From positions 23,127,786 through 23,191,785 of the forward strand of contig NC_135176.1 in assembly GCF_041146795.1 (NCBI RefSeq): a DNA stretch of 64,000 nucleotides, read 5' to 3'. Origin of the DNA: Maylandia zebra. Taxonomy: Eukaryota > Chordata > Actinopteri > Cichliformes > Cichlidae. The notes under the pieces are model-generated. The model had not been told where the DNA came from. It ran no database searches and saw nothing but the letters and a program-made list of their open reading frames with translations. Below, piece by piece: positions 35,472-47,300 of this stretch. The position numbers were made by a program, and so were the translations under genes. The stretch's first letter is position 1. The number at the start of each line of letters is the position of its first letter.

Positions 35472-38400
35472 AGTATATTCAACTGTGAGGATTTTAATTT
35501 AAATGAGCCAATATTTATGTGTATAATAATAAAGTTGGGGGAGGGAATGCATTTATATCCCCTAAACCGCATATTATACTGCCATTTGCAGTAATACCAC
35601 ATTTGTAAGCTAATCATATCCCCATGGATTGCTTGAGACAGATGTTTATAATTTGAAACAGACAGCAGTCAAGTATTCAGCTTTTTATTCCCCCCAAAAA
35701 AACAATCCCTCAAAAACCACCATAATCCACTCCCAGTTTCCAGAAATGACACCAAATAAATGCTAACTCTACACATTTTTTAGCAGATCTGTTCACAAAA
35801 ATTAAAAAAAATGTGCATCCATAAAGACATTGGACGTCTATATTGTTCTAGACCTAGTTACAATAAACAGATAGAGAAAAAAAAGCAACATTTTGTAACC
35901 CATGCAAAGGGTACATTATCTCTAAGGGGGAGAGATTGCTGCGCAGGATAAAGTTCATGAATGTGGCAATTTGGTTTCTTGAATAGAGTTCAAGAAACCA
36001 AAGTTGAAAAAAATAACACAGAGGTCATCTGAATGGAGGAATGCATTGTGGAAAAAAACAGACCCACTTTTTAAAGTTCTTTTGTAGAGTTCAACTGGTA
36101 ATTTTCCATTATTAAGCATGTGATCTTTTTTTGTTTTTTTTAACAATGAACACTATTACTGCAATTAACAGTTTGATTTATTTCATGTTTCAATCTCGGA
36201 AATCTACCATTTTTTTGGATTTAAGGGTTCTTTTCAGTTTCTTGGTAATGGTGTCTTTCATTTTTAATAGACAGTTGTCTATGAAGTGAATTCAGGTAGA
36301 CAAAAACCAAGGTAATATTAAGAAACATGTTGTCTTCACAGCTTCTTTCATAAACTTACCTTTATTTGCAGTTACAGGTTTAATCAGTTCTTACACAATA
36401 GACACTTTTGTTCAACTGCTGTTAAAGTTTAGGCCTTACAGGTTTAACCATATACTCAACCATTTACCAGCTAACCTATCTAACCTATGCACATTTAGGC
36501 TCATAACACATGTATAGCTGTACTCAAGCACAATATAACAGTGCTTGGTGTTCTTTTCAGCACGTTGAAAACTCCTTGTCGATTAAAGTCGACTTCCTTC
36601 AATAGTTAAAAGGCACATTATCCAGTGCAAGAGTGCAAGAAGGAAAGGTGTTAATTGAACCTTGACAACATGTCTGTCTGTTAGCCGCCAGATTAACGTT
36701 CATTCATGCAGAAAACAGGAAAACAGTAAATGATTACCTCTCAATGCACACTGAGCAGTGAACCTGAAAAGGTTCATGCTTCTTGCCCTTTCACCTAGAA
36801 ATACTGAAAATTCAGTTGGAACATTAAAAAACATAGTGACATGGTTTAATTGTAGGTGTATGCATTGTAATTTTCCTGGAAAAGAAGAAATATTTACCGT
36901 CTTACTATCTTGTTCAGTCATTAATATTATAGTGTCTAAGTGATTTCTGAAAACAAATGAAAAACAGCAATCCTGTCTCCAGTAAAACAGCCTTCTTTCT
37001 AAATTATTTGTGTAGTGACAGTAACAGATTTTCAGTTACAGAGAAAACACTGACAGATAAGGCATTTTTGTCTTCCCTAAATATTTTAAAAGAACTGCCG
37101 CTTCTCTAGCACTGCACCCAAAAAAAGGTCTCACCTGCAAGAGACTAAAGATGACTGATGGAGGCTCCACCTTGTTCTTCTTAGCAGCGTCTCTGATTAT
37201 GGCCTCAGCTTCTTCTATCCTTCCCTGAGAGAGTAGCCACCGAGGAGACTCTGGGATAAACCTTTTTCATTAAACAAAAGAGGGGGCAGAAACAGAGGCT
37301 CAGTCTTTTCAAACCAAAGAAAGCGCAGTCAGGACATCATGTAAATGTTTTGTCAATATTTTGTACTGGCTTCATTAAAAAGGATCCAAGGGAAAATAAT
37401 TTGATTACCCTAAAAAAAAATCCTAACACTCCCCAGATGTACAGCTGTGCATTATCAGTTACCGTAACATGTACAGTCACACACACACCTACCTACCACC
37501 AGAGAGGCACAAAGAAGAAGCCAGGCAGTGAAATGCCTAAGAGGAGCATCCTCCAGTCCCTGATGAAGAAACCAAAGAACGGCAAAAGCATGTAGCCCCC
37601 AGCAAAGAACAGATTCACACCCGCCGTGGTATAAACAGTCCGCACATATGGGCTTAATATCTCCGCTCCTTGGAAAATTATAAATAAATAAAAAACATTC
37701 AAATTACAAGTTACATTACATAAAAGTTTTGTATTATAAAAAACATATCTGAAAACTTTTGAATAGAGTACCTAACACAAACGCAGCCACATAGTTGGAA
37801 ATGTGGCCCACACCAACGACAAAGAACAGGGCGCAGAACGCCGTCCAAGATGGAGAGAAGACCTGGATCAATGTGAATACTGTCTGAATTGCCTGAGTAG
37901 CAAACAGAACTATTTTTCTCCCATACCTGAAATTGAAATACAGCAAGACTGAACAAATCAGCATGTTTTATAAAGTGGGAGAGTCAGTCAAATTCACAAC
38001 AACAATAAGGTCTCATATATTCTTTTTTTCTACGTGTACTTCAATGAGATGACATGTGCACTTAATGACTACCAATACCATATAGACTGACCAATCCCCT
38101 GACACTGCATCTCTTTGCTTCTTTTTAATTACAATTTTGTTTTACAGCAACTTTACTGGATAGTTCATCCTCGCCCCAGCCATTAGCTTCCGTCCAGTAC
38201 AAATGAAATAGTCTGAAATTGTGTGGTTTTCTGAGACATAAGCAAACAATTAATTATTTAAGTTTGCCCCCCCCAAAAAAAAAAAATCTTACTCTAATGA
38301 GTAACAATGGATTTCCCCTTTAACCCAACTTGGCTTCTGAGTTGTGCTGGAAATGTGTTTAGACTTTGTGAGGGATTATGCAAGAGCTGCTTTCAATAAA

Positions 38401-39294
38401 AACAAAATGCAATGAGTTATGAATCATCTAAATTTGTTCTAAGGCCTGTTTTTCTTTTTTCTTTTTTTTTGCAATACTTGCAATAGTTTGAAAAGAGAGA
38501 TATCTTGCCTTGCATAGGGTCCTTTCTTGTTTTATTTTTTTTGTTTCATAGTACAGCAGAGCTATAGATAGCTGGTCTCGACTGGAAGCTGACCAGTTTA
38601 GTATCAGGACACGTGGTAAAACATTTGTAGCATGTGGTTTGACACTGTTTTGCTAATAAATATAAATTTATGTGTTTTTAAAAAACTAATCTGGATGATT
38701 AACATGCGGCTCAAAATTTTATCATTTTGTGATTCACTGATGCTGTGACACGGAGTTGTGGAATGAAAAGTGTATAATTAACTTGAGCATCCTGATTAGC
38801 CTACTGTATGCAGTGACTTTTGTTCAACAGCTTAGTTCTGTAGCAATAGATATGAGCTTAAGGGCATTTATTTCTATATCATATCTAACACATATTGTGG
38901 TAGGATTAGCTATATTAATATACAGCTGGGCATAAAAGTTTTTTTAAAAAACTATTCCTCAGTAAATACTAGATTAGATGTGCTAGGTCACATTACTCCA
39001 CATGTGTTCATTCAGTAGATCAATAGTACTCTAGCTCAACTTTGAAGCATAGGACTAGAATTTAAAAATTGATAATAATAAGTAGAATTTAACTGAATTA
39101 AGCTATCTTGTCCATAACCTGTCAGAGAGCTGTCCTGAAATGAAAGAACCGGTGAGAACTCCACAGAAGAAGAAAGAAGAAGTCAGTGGTTTCTTCCAGC
39201 TTTCATCACAAACCAGGTCCCACTGAAAAAACACATAGAAGATATATACAGTGCAGATCACACTCTATATACAGTGCAGACAACAACAACACAC

Positions 39295-39332
<38 letters not shown>

Positions 39333-40055
39333 TCTCTTCAAGAAAAAACAAACAGCCCAGTGTGTTTCAGATGTTAAACAACAATCTAAAAGCATAAAAC
39401 AGCATTGTTCCTGTAAACCACACAACCTAGGGCCAGTTTTCCACGAATTAGAGATTTTGTGTTATTTGAGAAAATGTTGCCACATCTTGTTTGACTTTGT
39501 GATGAATTCCCATAATAACACGAGTTTAGCTAACACACTTCCTGTATATCACAACATTTAACCTATACGGCTATACACAGTCGCCTAGCTCTACCTCAGC
39601 ATAAAAGCAGAAGCAGCCTTTTCCGCATTTAGAAAAAAGGTGTGTATATATACCTCCGATATGATTGTAGAAATGTAGATGCTCTGGTCATACTCCCATC
39701 CGTCCAAGCAACTTTCTTTCGGCACAGTAGACAGATTCACATCAACGTCGGGCAGCAAGCCTTTTTCAGAGAAACTGAGGATATCAACAAGTTTGTATCT
39801 GGAACACCTGCTGCGCACCAACGCGCCACCTTGGCTGCTCTCTTGCTCCAGCGGGATGCTGCTGTTCCTCCACGCGGGGGTGAGGTTGAGTTGCGCGGGT
39901 ATGAGGCAGTGGTGGGACGGCGTGTCGGCTAGGAACACCGTGGAAAGGCCAGTCAAACCGTTAGGGATGACGGTCAAAGAAAGGAGAAAAAACACCTGCT
40001 GCTGGAAACATCCCCACTCTCCGAGGAAAGCCGTTGAAGTTTCATAGTCCGTCAT
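30502..40055 (-). CDS. slc22a4/5-like: OCTN-like organic cation/carnitine transporter, gene 3 (inverted member)
   Basis: SLC22/MFS transporter of 551 residues. Exons in order of transcription: 40055-39654, 39222-39119, 37926-37772, 37668-37497, 37261-37135, 35291-35194, 32774-32560, 32324-32142, 31632-31497, 30565-30502. Exon 1 is undivided. Hallmarks: [11 protein letters not shown], sequons N57 and N64 matching known OCTN2 glycosylation positions, [17 protein letters not shown] at 281-286 and [10 protein letters not shown] at 453-462. The last exon is called from a strong polypyrimidine tract and phase match, encoding a short tail ending NAPE with no PDZ motif. An in-frame upstream ATG at 40133 would add 26 residues (MPTPVTISFF...). 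I chose 40055 because it aligns with the starts of genes 1, 2 and 4. Exon 1 is more GC- and CpG-rich than exon 1 of its neighbours. It is tail-to-tail with gene 2 and head-to-head with gene 4. Of the five, its text looks closest to mammalian OCTNs by eye. Confidence 0.93.
30824..30920 (+). mobile_element. Fragment of an abundant Tc1-like teleost repeat
   Basis: Carries ACTCACTGTCCACTT, AGGTTCAACTGCTCATGAAC and CTCAATGCATTTAGACATAT, a text I recognise as the end of a widespread fish DNA transposon. It lies just downstream of gene 3 exon 10 in the genomic sense (in intron 9). Confidence 0.5.
32913..33138. mobile_element. hAT-type MITE, second subfamily
   Basis: 226 bp in intron 6 of gene 3 with inverted ends (CAGGGCTGCCCAATCCCAG-type) and an exact 8-bp duplication CTGTAGAT at 32905-32912 and 33139-33146. 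It is related to copies A and B (both carry CCTGCAG[CG]TTTTAGAT near the ends) but clearly diverged. Confidence 0.85.
33432..33820. mobile_element. Foldback MITE with nested palindromes
   Basis: 389 bp in intron 6 of gene 3, flanked by the direct repeat GTACTTTAC (33423-33431 and 33821-33829). The ends pair as GAAGC[AG]TAGAGC / GCTCTACGCTTC, then AGAGCTATATCA[CT]GTTATAAC near both ends. The core repeats ACGTGA/TCACGTT and GTACAATAT many times in both orientations, with a perfect core palindrome around 33615-33645. Confidence 0.7.
34398..34543 (-). repeat. SINE-like or LINE-tail repeat, copy 2 (inverted)
   Basis: Reverse complement of 28885-29043 with the same AAGCGCTTTGGGGTCCTTAG module. In intron 6 of gene 3. 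Confidence 0.7.
35401..35470. repeat. (TA)n-(TG)n microsatellite
   Basis: About 11 TA units then about 24 TG units, in intron 5 of gene 3, less than 120 bp from exon 6. The 96-aa and 62-aa ORFs here are repeat artefacts. Confidence 0.95.
39281..39331. repeat. (CAA)n facing (TTG)n
   Basis: A short CAACAACAAC run followed after 4 bases by about 12 TTG units. The two can pair as a hairpin. In intron 1 of gene 3. Confidence 0.9.
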
Positions 40056-41231
40056 CTTACTGGTTTCTGTCGGCTCAGGGTTCACACAGTGGGCCAGAGT
40101 TAAGAAAAATGAAATGGTGACTGGAGTGGGCATTTCTTAAGCAGAGCTTTTGTTTCAACTACTAAACCATCCCTCCCACCTCGCGCCGTTTTAATTATTG
40201 TCCAAGTTCCCCAAATTAACTTGTCTTTAAAGGGGCAATCCGTGATTTAAACTGCATGACGCAATAATACATTGTTAAGACCCCCAAAGGTCTGCTTTTA
40301 TCTGTACTGAACTAAAAGAGGCATACGTTGTTATTCCTAATATATGTATAGAAACTGTAGCCATATCGATTTTTATTGCATTTTAGTCCACGTGCATTAT
40401 GACAGCTACAGCATCTCTCATTTCTATTTCCTAATACTCAAAAGCACAAATAAAACATTACTGATTTTAAAATAATTTCAAAGTAATAATGACAGCAAAA
40501 TACTTGATTCGATTTACACAAGTGTCCTTTTGTATATGCTTTAATTAGCTGCCATGATCTATGCTGATTTACATCAGCCAAAGCTTTTTTCCTGAGGTAC
40601 AACAATAAAATGTGCATTGGATTTATCTGCTAAGACAGCTGTTTCAAAGAGCAAGCAAATCACTGTGACGCAAAAGTCCATCATTAGGGACAGTCCAGAA
40701 AGGACAACGTCTTACCCCTGCACTGGAAGTTGTGTTTCCAAATTCCTTACTTTAGTCTTGCCATACAGAATGCACTCTGGACTCTTTAATTATCGTAATG
40801 ACACGTATGAGAAATTATCTTTAGTCCAAGGCCAGATAACGATGCGCGGTATTCTCTTTGGTTATAGTTCCCTAAAGTCTTCCCTCCCCAAAGACCAGAC
40901 ACCTTTTTTGTTGTACTGTGTCTTTCTCCTGAATCGGACTGCCACAAAAAGACCATGAAGTCGAACACTCATAATTTCCTAAACATGATTGATTACGTAA
41001 GCATTATGACCCTTGTTCAACATTTTAGGTAACAGACTTATAGAAGGTGGATACCACTAGATCAGCAAATACGGTTCCAGCCACCACTCACTTACATTCC
41101 AGCTTAAATTGTACACATTGTTCTACATTAGTACCAAAAACCAATGAAGAATGAACACCGTGTATCAGAATGTCTGTCAATTATTAAAATTAAATGAAAA
41201 AAAATTACAGCTAGATAGAGGGTAAATGAGA

Positions 41232-41249
41232 GGGGGGGGGGGGGGGGGG
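41232..41249 (+). repeat. Uninterrupted run of 18 G
   Basis: Eighteen G in a row in otherwise AT-rich DNA, about 1.2 kb upstream of the gene 3 start. Confidence 0.9.
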
Positions 41250-41466
41250 AGCGCATTGCTCTTGTAATTTTCCCTCTGCTCGAAGAGTAGGATAGTCTTA
41301 CCGCCATATCTAATCTTTATACAAACCATTATCATGAAAGAACTGTCACATGCATGTAATCCCAGCCTCTGCATTTACTGATTGTGTAAAACATGATCTC
41401 CTCAATGAAAACCTGCTTGCCGGTAAAGCTTGGGTTAATGATTGTGTACACTGCTTTACGCATTTG

Positions 41467-41504
<38 letters not shown>

Positions 41505-42010
41505 CAAGGAATATGCTGTTTTTCACCCAAGCATTAACAAGGAAATCATGCAGGCTGACACTGGAGACACATGCATTAATTGTTTATGAATTAGATTAGA
41601 AAAAGCCAGCAGTATATTTACTATTATACATGATACATGTTTTAAAAGCCTTATTTGATGTTGCATAAGTGTTTGTGTTTTCCAGGCTTTATTAAGTAGA
41701 AACATAACTGTTCATTGCAATGTTTCAAATGCATGTTGCTGTTTAATCTATGTGGTCTTTTCAACATGTGTGACCTGAGGAGCTGTAAGTCCCTTTGTTA
41801 GAGCTGTTAAGCAAGACTCTTTATTCCACCTGCTGCTGGACTCTCACGTGATTGTTACAACTTGATATGTTTTTAAATGTTGTTATGCACTTAGAAGGAA
41901 ACTTGTCTGTAGACAGTAAATAATTTCAGCTTTAAATTTTCATCTATAGATGAGTATTTTCACTTTGGGAAACGATTTATCTGTATACTTTTGATCTTTT
42001 TTTATGTATC

Positions 42011-42357
42011 CAGTGGAACCCCGACTTACGAATACCCCATGTCACGAAAAATTCAAGTTAGGAAGGCGCTGAACGGCAATATTTCTGCCCGTGTAATAAA
42101 ATCTGCTGGCTCTGATTGGCTAAGCCTACAATCCCCACAATGCCTTCCGAATCATGTGACAACCCCTTGCCTTTCGTAATTGCGCTTCGCTGTTCCACTT
42201 GAACGACGTATTGTTGTTCTAGTTAGCAATTAGCCTATAGCCTATCGTTCAGCATCGCCTTACTGAAAAGGCGCGATGGGTGCTTCGACTTACGAAAATT
42301 TTCGACTTACGAAAGACCCTCGGGAACGAATTAATTTTTTAAGTCGGGGTTCCACTG
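42011..42357. mobile_element. TcMar-like MITE with CAGTGGAACCCCGACTTA ends
   Basis: 347 bp. The left end CAGTGGAACCCCGACTTACG and right end AAGTCGGGGTTCCACTG are inverted repeats. The right flank is TA; the left flank is TC, probably a decayed TA duplication. A second inverted pair (CGACTTACGAAA) lies inside. No coding capacity. Confidence 0.75.
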
Positions 42358-42789
42358 TATAATGAATAAAGACCAAACAACCTTTCTTATGTGGCCTGAA
42401 TTGAGTAAGTGGTTAAGAAATTGAAGACTGGCCCAGCTGGAATATTCATTATTATTTTCTTGTACTTTATTTACTGTCTTCACAATATATTGTTTCACAT
42501 CTTAGTTTGGTTTCTATGCATGTCAAATATACAGCATTTGGTTCAGAGACAGCCAATCAAAAGATCCAGTTCAACCCACTGGGGGACTAAACAAAGTGTT
42601 TTTCAAAGAACTTCACTGTCAGTAATGATTTGTCCAATAGGATCGTGCAGTCCTATTAAGACTGGCAAGCTGTCTGATGGATGCACATATTATATTGGCT
42701 ATATTTTCATCCAAACTCAAAGTCTATATCATTGTTAATATTCAGACTCGCTGCTGAAAAATAATAAGGATGTTGGTTCTGTGCCACGG

Positions 42790-42876
42790 CAAGGATATTG
42801 CCGTTCAGCGCCTTCGTAACTTGAATTTTTCGTGACATAGGGTATTCGCAAGTTTGAGACGAGGTGCCGACTTGTA
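42790..42876 (-). mobile_element. Partial inverted copy of the 42011-42357 MITE
   Basis: ATATTGCCGTTCAGCGCCTT followed by GTAACTTGAATTTTTCGTGA is the complement of the left part of the element 430-780 bp away. Its outer end is degraded. Confidence 0.7.
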
Positions 42877-43084
42877 TTCATACAGCAGTTTTAACAGTCT
42901 GACCCGTTAAGGATCAAACTGGGTTGTGTGTGGCCTATGAACAAAGATAGGTTTACTGACCTAATTTCTGAATGCATTGACTCAACAACATGCTGAAAAC
43001 ATTTCTCAGAGTTTTTGTTGCATATTAAAATGCTGTCATGCCTTGGCTGCAGAATCGTTGGCTGCACAACCATAATACACGTCC

Positions 43085-43440
43085 TATTCAACAACATCTC
43101 AAAGGTGCTCTATTGGATTGTGATCTGGTGACACTGGAGGCCACTTGAGTACGGTGAAGCCAGTTTGAAATGATTTGAGCTTTGAGCGTGTTATCCTGCT
43201 GGAAGCAGCCACCAGATGATGGATACATTATCGTCATAAAGACAGCAATTCTCTGTAAACCCTGGAGATGTTTGCATGGGAAAATCCCAATAGATCAACG
43301 GTTTCTGAAATACTCAGATCAGCCTCTTTGGCACCACCAACCATGCCATGTTCACAGTAAAAGAAAACACTTAGAGTTTGATCATCAGCGGTTTGTCAGT
43401 AGTGAGTGTACATTAGATGGATATCAGCAGCTTTAGCTCT
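43085..43440 (-). mobile_element. Tc1-related transposon remnant
   Basis: Contains GATCTGGTGACACTGGAGGC, TTATCCTGCTGGAAGCAGCC and TCTGAAATACTCAGATCAGC, segments I recognise from a widespread fish Tc1-like element (probably the family of 30824-30920). No intact frame. Confidence 0.5.
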
Positions 43441-43641
43441 AAAATTAATTACGATAATGCAGGTGGTGCAATTCTTAGATGAGCTAAAAACATACAAAAT
43501 TAATCACTAAAAATTGTTTAAAAAGAAAAAGCACTCTCTGCACGATCTGGGTTTTTGTTCTTAGAGTATAAAGATTTTGCCTGTAGGTTTTGTAATTTTT
43601 TTACTTTAATCATTCCTCTTTATTTATTTATAAAGAGGAAT

Positions 43642-43672
<31 letters not shown>

Positions 43673-44394
43673 TATATTTTATGTCTTATTAAAAATGCAA
43701 TTGAACTTAAGCTGCAATACAGGACCCCAATCAGTCTCCAAACCATGTACATGATGTAAAAGTGGCTAAATATAAAAATCTGTAGTAAATTTACAAAAGC
43801 ATGATCAATAGGTGCACACAAAAAATCTTTAATCTACATGAAGTCATGTCTGCCTTAACAGAGTTTCTTAAAATAGTCCAGTGAGAGACCTAATTCTTCT
43901 TAGCAACATTTAGAGTACAGGCACGTGGACTTCTTGGGAGTATTTAATAGAGTGGAATGTTGTTTAGAGGAAATTTCCACAGTAGTGAGGGGGCTGGGTG
44001 AGGGGGCTGGGTAACTATGAAGCTTCTGGTTATTCTTACTTACAGTAAATCAAATCCAATCAAATTACCGCATGAGCTGTCTGTCATTCTTTAATATTCG
44101 ATTCATTTTCTGCCTTGACTGCTTATAAGAATAGAGGATCAACAAGAAGTTTCACATTGCGATGAAAATTTATCCTTTAGAAAGGAGGTTTAAAACTCAG
44201 CACTTAAATTTAAAGTTTAACTCCGTCCCACCAAGAGACCGGCTCACTCTGCCTGACAAAGAGCTCAGCTCTAACACTCTGACACTAAGCTGAAGAGTTT
44301 AAGAAGAAAGCCAGCTCTGAAGAATTTTACAAGACTTTGCCTTTTTCCCTTCAGAGCAGGGAGGTATTTTTTGTAATATACTTATATATAAAGA

Positions 44395-47300
44395 ATGGGA
44401 GATTATGATGACGATACAGCATTTCTTGGACAGAGCGGTCCTTACTTCTGGACCACATTCTTTCTCCTAAATGTTGTTTTTGTGTCAACCGGATTCAACG
44501 GGCTTTACATTGTCTTTGTTGGAGCAGCTCCGAAACACCACTGTTTGATTCCAGATGTCAACCTGACCGAGGAGTGGAGAGATGCCATCATTCCCTTTAC
44601 GATAGTGGATGGTGAGGAAGTTCAGAGCCAGTGCAGCAGATATAAGATAGACGTGGTTAGAAATCTTTCTGCACAAGGATATATTCCTGGAAGAGAAGTT
44701 AACCTGACAACCCTGGAGCAGGAGGGATGTTTAGATGGATGGAATTACAGCAAAGAAATCTACCAATCCACTATAGTCACTGAGGTCAGTATTATATTAT
44801 TATGATTACTAACATGAAATTCCAGTTTTGAAAGCTTTAAGCTGTCTTTTTATTATGTAATTCGCATCTTTTACAGTGGGACCTTGTTTGTGACAACCAA
44901 TGGAAAGTTCCATTTGCATCCTCGAGTCTATTTGTGGGATATCTCATTGGGTCCCTAGTCTCAGGACAGCTTTCAGACAGGTACTTTACTCCTAATTATC
45001 CTTTTTCTACTTACCCTGAATCCACCCTGTATAATTATACCTACATTGACTTAATTATAAGACATTTTCTGTCATTTACTATATACTACAAGTCTGTTAG
45101 TTTCTCTAAATCAAGTCTGTTCATACAGTGCTGATTACAGTAGTGTCTGAAAAATAAATAGCTGGCAAATGACACTGATTTCGGAATAGTTAAAAAAAAA
45201 ACCTATAGCCACACTATATAGTGGAATTAATGACAGCAGCCCCATCTGCTGTTATAAGAGGGATGGTGCTAACACACGGGCTAATATAGTTTTGTATTTA
45301 ACATAAATTTTTATTTCCTTATTCAGTTTCTAATGTTTCCAATTTCGGTTCATTTCCAAAGAGGGTTTGTTCATTTAGCTGTGATGTTTGTTTGTTTTTT
45401 TAAACCTTAACTGTAGCTATTTGATTGCATTTCCTCACCAAAAGAAAACAAACCACATGCATTTATAAATGCTCTGTATCTGTGAATAAATATCTGCGAT
45501 ATATACGATTCCTTTCTAATCAGGTTTGGAAGGAAGAAGGTTGTTTTTATGTCTCTTGGGGTCCAGTGTCTCTCCGTCCTGCTTCAGTCCTTTTCTCATT
45601 CGTGGAGGATGTTCTGCATCATGTACCTCTGGGTTGGAGCCTCTCAGATATCCCTCTACATTTCTGCATTTGTTCTAGGTTTGAAATATAATTTAAACAT
45701 GTGTTTGGTATGATTCCTCTGTCTGCCTTCAGTAACAAGCTTGTCACTAACGATTTATGATTTCATCTTGGATAGGAACTGAGGTTTTGAGTAAAACTAT
45801 GCGTGTGCTGTTCACAACTCTCGGAGCCTTCCTTTTCTACTGCATTGGGTACATGACACTTCCTTGGATTGCATACGGCATCAGAGAATGGAGGACTCTG
45901 GTTGCAGTTCTGTCAACAACCTCTCTGATAAACTTTCCTCTGTGGTGGTATGTTTTTTATGATATCCAGTGATTTTTATTCCAATATTCATGCATAAATG
46001 CAAAGTCAATTACACTGTCAATAACTGTGAAGAAAATAGACTCTAAAACTATGTTGGTTGGGCAGGTTTATCCCAGAGTCTCCTCGATGGCTGATGACTC
46101 AGGGGAGAGTCAAAGAGGCCGAGGCCATTGTCAGAGAAGCTGCAAGTAAAAATAAAGTTCAGGCACCACCTGTAATCTTTAAAGAATCTGAGGTGAGGTT
46201 CATTCATTGTTATTAATATTAGTATTAATATATGCATTTGTCTAACATTCAGGTCCATATCTAGTATTTTCTAAAAATGGAAAAACAAATTTAGGGTTAC
46301 ATTTCTGGAAATTTGACACACAGAATGAGCCACAACATTAAAACCACTGACAGATGAAACAAATAGCATTTGTCTTCTCATTCCAATGCATTATTTTGCC
46401 GGAAAAACCTTGGGTCTTGGCATTCTTGTGCATGTTACTTTAACATGTATCACCCACCTAAATGCTGTTGCAGACCCACTCCCCACATCGTAGCAACACT
46501 CTCTGACGGCACCGGCCTCCCTCTGCAGGACAGTGCACCATGCCACACTGCCAAACCTGCTTAGGGGGGTACCACAAAGAGCCCAAAGTGTTGACCCAGA
46601 TCTGAGTCCGATCAGATATGTGGGATGCAGCGGAACAAGCCAGATCTACAGATGTCCAACCCTGGAACCCAAAGGATCCACCGCTAATGTCCCAGTGCCA
46701 GACATCACATTCAGGCCTTCAAGGGTCAGAGCTGTTTTATTGGCATGAGGGGCACCTGCACAATGCTACATAGGTGGTTTCAATGTTGTGGCTGACAGGT
46801 GTACGCTGGTAGTTTTAATATTCACAGACTAAATGTAAAAATGTGACTCTAGAGGCCACATTGAATATTTTAGTCATTTACATTTTTTTGCCCCATAATG
46901 TTTTATTATAAGTTGCTTTCTTGAATAGAAATCTAGTGCTAGTGTTTGGAATTAAGAATCATTCCTCAGATTACTATAAGATTAAAATACGGTACAATCT
47001 CACCCATTCATATCCACATAATGCTTTTTCCTTGGACAAAGCCCACATATAATCTGCTTATGATATACTGACAATAGTCTATGTACAAAAGTAGAAGTTC
47101 AAATCACATAAATTATATTCTGTCTCCATTTAACACCCAGGAATTGCCTCTTTTCAAGACATATACCATGCTTGATATTCTGAAATCCAAGAATCTGAGA
47201 TGTATCACACTGATGTGTCTCCTTTTATGGTACGTTTTATGGTTGCTTTCACCTTTTTCTGACATTTTAGGTTTTTGTAATTCAGCAAAAATAGTCAGTG

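Larger units (their letters stand above)
40134..44394. other. Spacer between the divergent genes 3 and 4
   Basis: No exon chain found. It must hold both promoters. Contents are a MITE (42011-42357), a broken inverted copy of it (42790-42876), a Tc1-related fragment (43085-43440), an 18-G run (41232-41249), a 32-A run (41471-41502) and a (TTTA)n tract (43620-43676). The 5' flank of gene 3 near 40170-40190 is locally CpG-rich. Confidence 0.6.

Noticed and set aside
35327-35617. 96-aa ORF with a His/Thr repeat
   Set aside because: Produced by the TG microsatellite in gene 3 intron 5.
41455-41510. Poly-A run as evidence of a processed retrogene
   Set aside because: No gene-like sequence precedes the run on either strand; treated as a homopolymer.
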